From the NCBI GenBank assembly GCA_028622995.1, contig JAJQJQ010000002.1:9796001-9860000 (forward strand): a stretch of DNA of 64,000 bases, given 5' to 3'. The translations under genes were made by a program, and so were the position numbers. This stretch comes from Panagrolaimus kolymaensis. Its lineage: Eukaryota; Nematoda; Chromadorea; Rhabditida; Panagrolaimidae. The notes beneath the pieces were generated by a model. The model was not told the DNA's origin. It worked only from the letters and a program-made list of their open reading frames with translations, and searched no databases. Numbering within the stretch: the stretch's first letter is position 1; each line of letters starts with the position of its first letter. Positions 58,719-64,000 of the stretch are shown here, piece by piece.

Positions 58719-60038
58719 TAATACATTGAAAGCAAAGCTTCTTCAATACTAGGCATTCCAGCAAAAAGCTTCATCCATTCTTTTGCAGCAATCATCACAG
58801 AAGGCAATGTTGCACGAGCAGTATTAAAATTTCGACCAAATTCTCTTGCAGCACAATCAATAATTTCATATGGTTCGGCAACATCTGTTTGACTAAAACA
58901 TTATTTTACTAAAGAAAATCAATGAAAGTAACATACTTCTTTTCTTCACGACCACAATCTGTCATTCGAAATACATCAAAGTCAAAGTTAAAGAAGTGCA
59001 TGAGAAATCCAGGAAAACTTCGGTCTAGTTCGTCTGTTTCAGCTCGATATGAATGCAACGCAATTACCAACATTGAACTAAAAAAGAAACAAAAATAAAC
59101 AACAATGATTCATATAAAAAACATACCTTGTAAACCTCTTTTTCGAATCAATGAAATTCATACGCTTGAAGAAGCACTTGATTGCAATTACCCATAATCG
59201 TTCTTTAAAGCAAACTATCATCGTTTTTTCGGCTAGATCGTAACTACAAGAGTTTTGCACAAGATCAATTTTGTAATGATGTTTATCGGAGTCAGTGCAT
59301 TCAATATGAGCTAATTGAATCTAAAAATCAAGCTTTGTTTAATAACTGAATCGCAAGTAAACTTACATTTGCACTTAATCTTCGCGTGCCCCAGCATCCT
59401 TTATCCACAGCATAAAAACCTTGTTTCAATAAAGCTTCTTTTACTTTGTAAGCAATTGGTTGCATTTGGCCTAGATCGTTCCAATTAGTTACGAAATCAT
59501 AATCAGCTGTTCGCAAAGACGTTCCTTGAGCAATTGAACCACAGAAATAGATATGCTTCTATAATTATGATAAGTTATTAAAAAAATGAAGAAAAAAACA
59601 AACAGAAATGGTTTTTCTCATAAGTGGTAAAAATATATCTTTAGCCATGTATGATTGATGTTGATGAGTTTCAGAAATTAGAGCGTTTACTTGTTCACCA
59701 TCTTTCATTTCAACATTCATTGCATCAAACAAAATTTTCTTGAAGTACAGCTTTCGATCTTCTCGGACTAGAACGTAGGCATACTGATTTTGTACCACGG
59801 TAGCTTCTTTAGCAAAATCACGATATGAATAATTGACATCATCTTTCATAGCCTTTTGAAGTACTTCATTAAATTTATCATCAATTTCTGGCGTAGTTAC
59901 AGGACCAATTGCATCAGAAGTTTGAGGTATATGTTGTTCGTCATCATCGGCTTCACGATTAACAGCTAGAACGTACAGTAAACCATTTACTTGACGGAAA
60001 CGATGATATAAGTTGATTATTTCTTCTGTTGGAATCAT
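58719..60038 (-). CDS. Pol-beta-type terminal nucleotidyltransferase (poly(A)/poly(U) polymerase-like)
   Basis: Five exons, about 380 residues, ATG 60038 (MIPTEEIINLYHRFRQVNG) to TAA 58719-58721 (ALLSMY). Exon 2 holds the catalytic signature YFCGSIAQGTSLRTADYDFV: G-S with a following G, then D-x-D in A-D-Y-D, the metal-binding pair. The third catalytic Asp is in exon 3, HHYKIDLVQNS, on the expected beta strand. The later exons fit a PAP-associated region: LVIALHSYR, FPGFLMHFFNFDF, EPYEIIDCAAREFGRNFNTA, VMIAAKEWMKLF (the N-x-A element of this group is present). No zinc finger is seen in the gene itself, but a zinc-knuckle protein is encoded next door, which could give RNA specificity. Non-canonical members add A, U or UG tails to RNA; which base is used cannot be read from sequence. 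Six exact motif copies lie in the transcript, plus one upstream at 60114. Confidence 0.78.
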
Positions 60039-60499
60039 TTCTTTCGAATTTTCTAAAAACGGAAGTTCGTTAGGATGTTTAAAAAGTAATAACTTACCTC
60101 AATCAATTAAATTCTAGAACGTCTATTTATAATCAGTTTATAAAATTGCATAAAAATGAAGATTGAATCCCTAAAGTGAAGAAGAGTTCAGTTAAAAACA
60201 AAAAGAAAATTTTGTTGGCAAAAAACTCGTTTGCAAAAAAATACTCAAACAAAAAATTGTCATAATTTCCAAATGGCCACAAATGATGGCGCTTTTTTTG
60301 TTGATGCAAATGAATGCATTTTTTTGCTGATACAAATATTTTCTTGCTTTCATCAATTTTTTAAAAAGACAAATTTGCTGAATGTTCGTGATTCGTGAAA
60401 TAATATAACATTAATTTATAGTTGTTTCCTTCTGTATTAATTATTTCTTTTTCTTTTTTAGTGCTTCAAATACGTGCTATCAAACTTTGAACACCAAAA
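60039..60499. promoter_or_regulatory. Divergent promoter region of the element
   Basis: 460 bp separate the starts of the minus-strand nucleotidyltransferase gene (60038) and the plus-strand zinc-knuckle gene (60500). The polar motif switches orientation here, between 60122 and 60532. One motif (60114-60122) lies on the nucleotidyltransferase side, oriented with that gene. No TATA or known factor site stands out. Confidence 0.55.
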
Positions 60500-61466
60500 A
60501 TGCAATCTAATTATGGTGAAGATGATTCTCAACGCTCTAGATCTAATGAAACAATAACAGAGGAATCTCATATCGAATTGCAAGCAAATGTTACTCAAAG
60601 AGATGTTGTTCTTGATTTATTGTATACTGAAGTTGCTCGATGTCATTTAAGACTTGGTTATATGGATGCATTACAATTCGACGAACATTCGACAGCTGAA
60701 AAATTCCGTTACATGAAATCAATCGTTTCACATTGTGATCGCAATTGGCCTGACGTAAGTTAAATCTTTTTTTGTATATAATTGTAACAGATTACAAATT
60801 GTATTGTTTTTAATATCAACCATTTTTTTACAGGACCTAGACGAAGAATGCGGTGAACATCTGAAATGGATTCTTGATGAACTTGAAAAATGTGCTTCCA
60901 ACGCTCTAGTAATCAATCGTTTAATCCCAGCTGAAGGTTCTGAATTAGCTCAATTTATGGCGCCTGCATCAAGTGACAATATTGAAAATGATAGTTGGGC
61001 ATATCACAACTTGATTGAAAGAGCTAATGAGAAAATGGTAAATTTGGATCTAAAAATGGTTAAACAAACTTTTGCCGTCATCGTTCCTGCTTCTTACCGA
61101 TGTTCAAACTGTCTTACTAATGAACACGATCTAGTCCTATGTACTGAAAAACGTAAGAGATGTCTAAGATGCAAACGATGGGGTCATGTTTCTTATTATT
61201 GTTGGTGGCAACTTTGTGCTAAATGCAAGATGTACGGACATGGTAGACAAAGATGTGAAGCAACGTTTGATGGTCCTGCCTGTCTCAAATGCGGAAAACC
61301 TGGTCATGATCCTGAAGAATGTCCAAATCTTGATAAACCTTTTTGCCGTGTATGTGGTGCTGATCATACTATGCTGAAATGTCCTGTTTATAAAAGTTAT
61401 GGTGAACCTTGCTATAAGCATTGTGGACGACATAAGTTTAGTGAATGTCCTGATATGAAGTTGTAA
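60500..61466 (+). CDS. Protein with five CCHC-type zinc knuckles
   Basis: Exons 60500-60754 and 60834-61466, about 295 residues. The first half is acidic and helical (MQSNYGEDDSQRSRSNET; VLDLLYTEVARCHLRLGYMD). The C-terminal 110 residues hold consecutive knuckles: CLRCKRWGHVSYYC, CAKCKMYGHGRQRC, CLKCGKPGHDPEEC, a shorter CRVCGADHTMLKC, and CYKHCGRHKFSEC, preceded by another Cys pair (CSNCLTNEHDLVLC). CX2CX3GHX4C knuckles bind single-stranded RNA or DNA, as in Gag-like and splicing/tailing cofactors. Carried on the element next to a nucleotidyltransferase, it is the best candidate to read the ACGNNCTAG motif, but that is inference. Motif copies lie at 60532, 60901 and 61126, with one in the 3' UTR at 61482. 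Confidence 0.82.
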
Positions 61467-61628
61467 AGTTTTGTAATGTATACGTTCTAGTTCTTATTCT
61501 TACATAATAAATGGAAATTTTGTTTTATTCTTCTTTCTCTATAATCAAAGCATTACTTTTTGCATGTGTATAATACTTTTATGTTAAACTATTTGAGTGT
61601 CTATTTTAAACGGCGTTAATTAATTCAG

Positions 61629-64000
61629 ATGGAAGAAAGTAATCAAACACCGTTTAACTTCGATTCATTTGAAAAATGGAATGTAAATGATGACGAACTA
61701 GCCGGTTCAAAAGAAAATCGACAACAATACGATCTAGCTAAAGAAGAAATTGAAGAGTGTTTTGTAAACATTCTCGAAACTCTGTATGAAACTTTAAAAG
61801 ATGCTACCAATTCAGTTGTTTTTCATCTTTATGAAACTTTTGAATCAAATCTTCCGAGACATTTGCATCCTTCAAGCTTGTCTGATACTATGTTGATACC
61901 ATGTTGTGGAAACTATTGTGGAATGAACTTTACGCCGTAAGATTTTTTCGTTCTTTTTAACTGTTATTATTGTTAGTTTTAGTGAAAGTATTATGAGAGC
62001 ACGATTGTTGATACCAATAACCGTAAACAACAAAGAAAGTTCTTACGCTCTAGTTCAAGATTTTCATTTTACTTTGCTTCGTTTATGCATCAATGGTGAA
62101 AGATTAGTACCAAAGATTGGGAACCTTCCTGTTTGTGCAGAATTTTTTCGTCGAGTTTACATTATGTCCATTTGTCGTTATAACCGATTATGCAATCAAG
62201 TTTTATTGAATTTCAATCGACCACTTGCGCATGGAAATCTTGGACGTTCTAGAGAATCAATCAAAACCTTATCAAGAATAGCAAGTTTGGTAAACGCACT
62301 AGCTACAATTTCTGAACCAATGCCTGATGGAAAAGGATATATTTTGCCATCTGCAATGACAAAAACGTAAGTATTTAGCATAAAAACTTTTAACTAAGAG
62401 TTGTTATTTTAAGAGAACTTCTACAAAAAACAAATGAAAGAAACATTGAATTGAATCCGAAGCAGGAACTTGAGCGCATAGCAGTTAGTCTTCATTTTCA
62501 AAAGGTATGAAAATTAGTTTGTTTTAAAATTTACGATGGTCATTTTAGAGTAATTCATTCACCAAATGCAATGTTTGTTTAACTCTACGGCTTGGCCTGC
62601 AACAACAACGTTTTAGACCTGAATTTGTCGAAGCAGCTAAAATGTATTTAAATAAACATTTGGAAGATATCAAATTTGAAAAACGTGATTATTATATAAG
62701 AATGAAGCACTCAAGGGATACAAATGATTTGTTAAGTTTAGCACACGATGGAATGTCAAAAGATAAAACAAAATGGCCGCATTTAATGGAAGATCGTTCA
62801 AAGAAAATTACAGATCCAATGAAAATGATGAATAGTTTGAACTTGGGTGTTGTTCATAAGAATGGAGAAAACGTTCTAGCCGATCAATTACATGCTTTCT
62901 GGAACATTGACCAAATGGCTGGAGGAACGTCTAATACCATCATTTCACAGCTATTTTATATGATTAGTCAGTGTAATCCAATTCCATCAGAAATTTCTAT
63001 TCAAATGGATAATTGTGCAGCAAACAAAAACTATAACGTTCTAGCTTCATTTGGGTTATTGTTGCAATGGGTACCGAGAATTAAAAAAGTAAGGCTAAGG
63101 CGGTTATCTTTATTTAATTAGAAACTAATTATGGGTTTTATAGATTTATCTATGTATGCCTCAAGTTGGTCACACTCATGATGATGTCGACAGATACTTT
63201 GGAATATTTTCTCGTGACTTAAAAGAAAACAAATATATACACCTTTTGGTATGCCCTTATCTTAACTATGTAAATTAAAATTGTGAATTTTAAGGTTATC
63301 AACGCTTCTTAAATGAGACATTAAAAAATTTGATTACGAATAATTTAATGCCAACAACTTACGATTTTCAATCAATAACAGAACCAATTTTGAACAGATT
63401 CAGTCAACTATCTAATAACCACTTTTTTGAAATTTCAAGAGATTTAGAAGGCAACGTTTTAGTTCGAATTGGACACTTTATTAGATCTGAAACTTTCATG
63501 AGTCATGGTCCAAAAAATACAACATTATATCAATTGTTCAAAGTAATTTTTTTCTAAATTTAAGTTTTCTGTAAATTTATTTTATAGGAGAAGCCTGATC
63601 TTTCTAAAATTCCTGAAGTGATTCTTCCAAACGATCTAGACGTAAAAAGATATGATGCATTGGTTGTTGCTATGGAAAAACTTGTACCGAATGATGACTT
63701 CATCGAACTTAAAACTCTTCCAAACTTTATAAAGAATTCTAAACCAGAAGATTTCAATATACTTTTAAAAAGAATAAATGAAAACACGTTGGTAGTTGCT
63801 GAATCTATTGTGAACTCTTCAAATATCAACGAACTAGATGTGAACGATTTCCTGAAGGATTCAAAAATTTGGAAGTCATGGAACCCTCCATCTTTTAATG
63901 AAGTTGAAAGTTTTGCTGAACAAATCGAAGAATCAAATGAGGCCGTGGAAATTCAAATTCAAGATTCTCAAGATAATCAAGCAGGGAAGAACCACCCGAC
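61629..64000 (+). CDS. DUF7869/transposase-like protein (3' end outside window)
   Basis: Exons 61629-61936, 61983-62366, 62414-62504, 62549-63088, 63144-63248, 63295-63542 and 63588 onward; more than 540 residues are visible. The N-terminal region has MEESNQTPFNFDSF, CCGNYCGMNF and SFTKCNVCLTLRLGL. The C-terminal catalytic-like core has IQMDNCAANKNYNVLASFGL (D-N-x4-N-K-N) and, after an intron, MPQVGHTHDDVDRYFGIFSR (VGHTH[ED]D[IV]D). This pair of motifs is typical of DUF7869 proteins, thought to be related to DDE/RNase H-fold transposases; the two Asp sites could be active-site residues. The join between exon 5 and exon 6 is uncertain: the consensus donor at 63249 leads to a stop, whereas a weaker donor near 63213 (TCTC|GTGACT) restores YQRFLNETLKN. 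Nine exact motif copies lie in this gene. It is likely the mobilisation gene of the element. Confidence 0.72.

Larger units (their letters stand above)
55930..63838. repeat. Dispersed polar 9-mer motif ACGNNCTAG, 31 exact copies
   Basis: As CTAGNNCGT on the plus strand, first bases at 55930, 56228, 56493, 56588, 56910, 57230, 57486, 57703, 57973, 58321, 58439, 58694, 59025, 59233, 59471, 59768, 59966, 60114. As ACGNNCTAG on the plus strand at 60532, 60901, 61126, 61482, 61693, 61729, 62045, 62244, 62294, 62871, 63036, 63631, 63830. One-mismatch copies lie at 59678 and 63454. All match the sense strand of the gene they are in. NN is TT (12), AT, AA, CT, and rarely TA, TG or CA. Copies at 55930, 58694, 60114 and 61482 are outside coding sequence. 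In coding copies the usual frame is nAC GNN CTA Gnn, giving N-V-L-A-like tetrapeptides; four copies use another frame. Confidence 0.93.
55900..64000. mobile_element. Putative large multigene mobile element (right end outside window)
   Basis: Four genes arranged divergently around 60.04-60.50 kb encode a ParB-like protein, a terminal nucleotidyltransferase, a zinc-knuckle protein and a protein with DUF7869/transposase-like motifs. None belongs to the receptor families to the left. Higher G+C, the repeat-rich left border and the region-specific ACGNNCTAG motif mark it as a unit. I did not find terminal inverted repeats or target duplications, and the right end is not in the window. The boundary given is the first occurrence of the motif (55930). 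A multigene transposon or integrated virus-like element is inferred, not shown. Confidence 0.6.

Noticed and set aside
56278..61433. Open frames on the strand opposite to the ParB-like and zinc-knuckle genes
   Set aside because: They are antisense shadows: the sense frames have recognisable domains and proper splice sites.
55930..63838. The ACGNNCTAG repeats as a protein-level repeat (N-V-L-A tetrapeptides)
   Set aside because: Copies also occur in non-coding sequence and in a second reading frame (for example GRSRE, VTRSS), so the constraint is on nucleotides.

Overview
The window is AT-rich nuclear DNA from a nematode, most likely a free-living rhabditid/tylenchid-type worm (I cannot name the genus). 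The evidence is short GT-AG introns of about 45-60 bp ending in TTTTAG/TTTCAG, clusters of C-type lectins, CUB-like proteins, intronless seven-helix receptors, a UDP-glucuronosyltransferase, a MATH-BTB protein and receptor-type tyrosine kinases. Every gene model was spliced by eye, so exon edges are predictions.

Layout. 1-1.1 kb: 3' part of an unrecognised helical protein. 1.5-8.4 kb: a family of small four-helix membrane proteins resembling LAPTM4, four complete copies on the minus strand plus truncated relatives, with shared 5' flanks. 9.8-17.1 kb: three tandem intronless 7TM receptor genes (the third with one in-frame TGA) and a C-terminal relic of a fourth. 18-45 kb: a receptor tyrosine kinase cluster. 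One kinase/juxtamembrane module is joined either to a C-type lectin ectodomain (18.3, 20.6 and 43.8 kb) or to a long CUB-like ectodomain (27.4, 33.7 and 35.1 kb); the 20.6 kb copy has lost its kinase and three others carry single-base frameshifts. Secreted lectins and a secreted 2H phosphoesterase lie among them. 46.9-49.1 kb: a complete UDP-glucuronosyltransferase. 51.8-54.8 kb: a two-domain lectin, a lectin relic and a MATH-BTB gene.

55.9 kb to the right edge: what looks like a large multigene mobile element running out of the window. Two minus-strand genes (a ParB-like protein; a Pol-beta-type terminal nucleotidyltransferase) diverge from two plus-strand genes (a five-zinc-knuckle protein; a protein with DN..NKN and VGHTHDDVD motifs as in DUF7869/transposase-like proteins). 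The most striking signal of the window is here: the 9-mer ACGNNCTAG recurs 31 times exactly in 7.9 kb (about every 250 bp), always in the sense orientation of the gene it lies in, in coding and non-coding sequence, and flips orientation at the divergent promoter. By eye I found none in the preceding 55.9 kb on either strand.

The 18-45 kb cluster looks like a rapidly evolving surface-recognition locus (conserved signalling end, exchanged binding ends, gene conversion, decoy-like copy). The 55.9-64 kb element is my best candidate for an undescribed system: a transposon that marks its own transcripts or DNA with a dispersed polar motif and encodes nucleic-acid-binding and RNA-tailing proteins that might read it.
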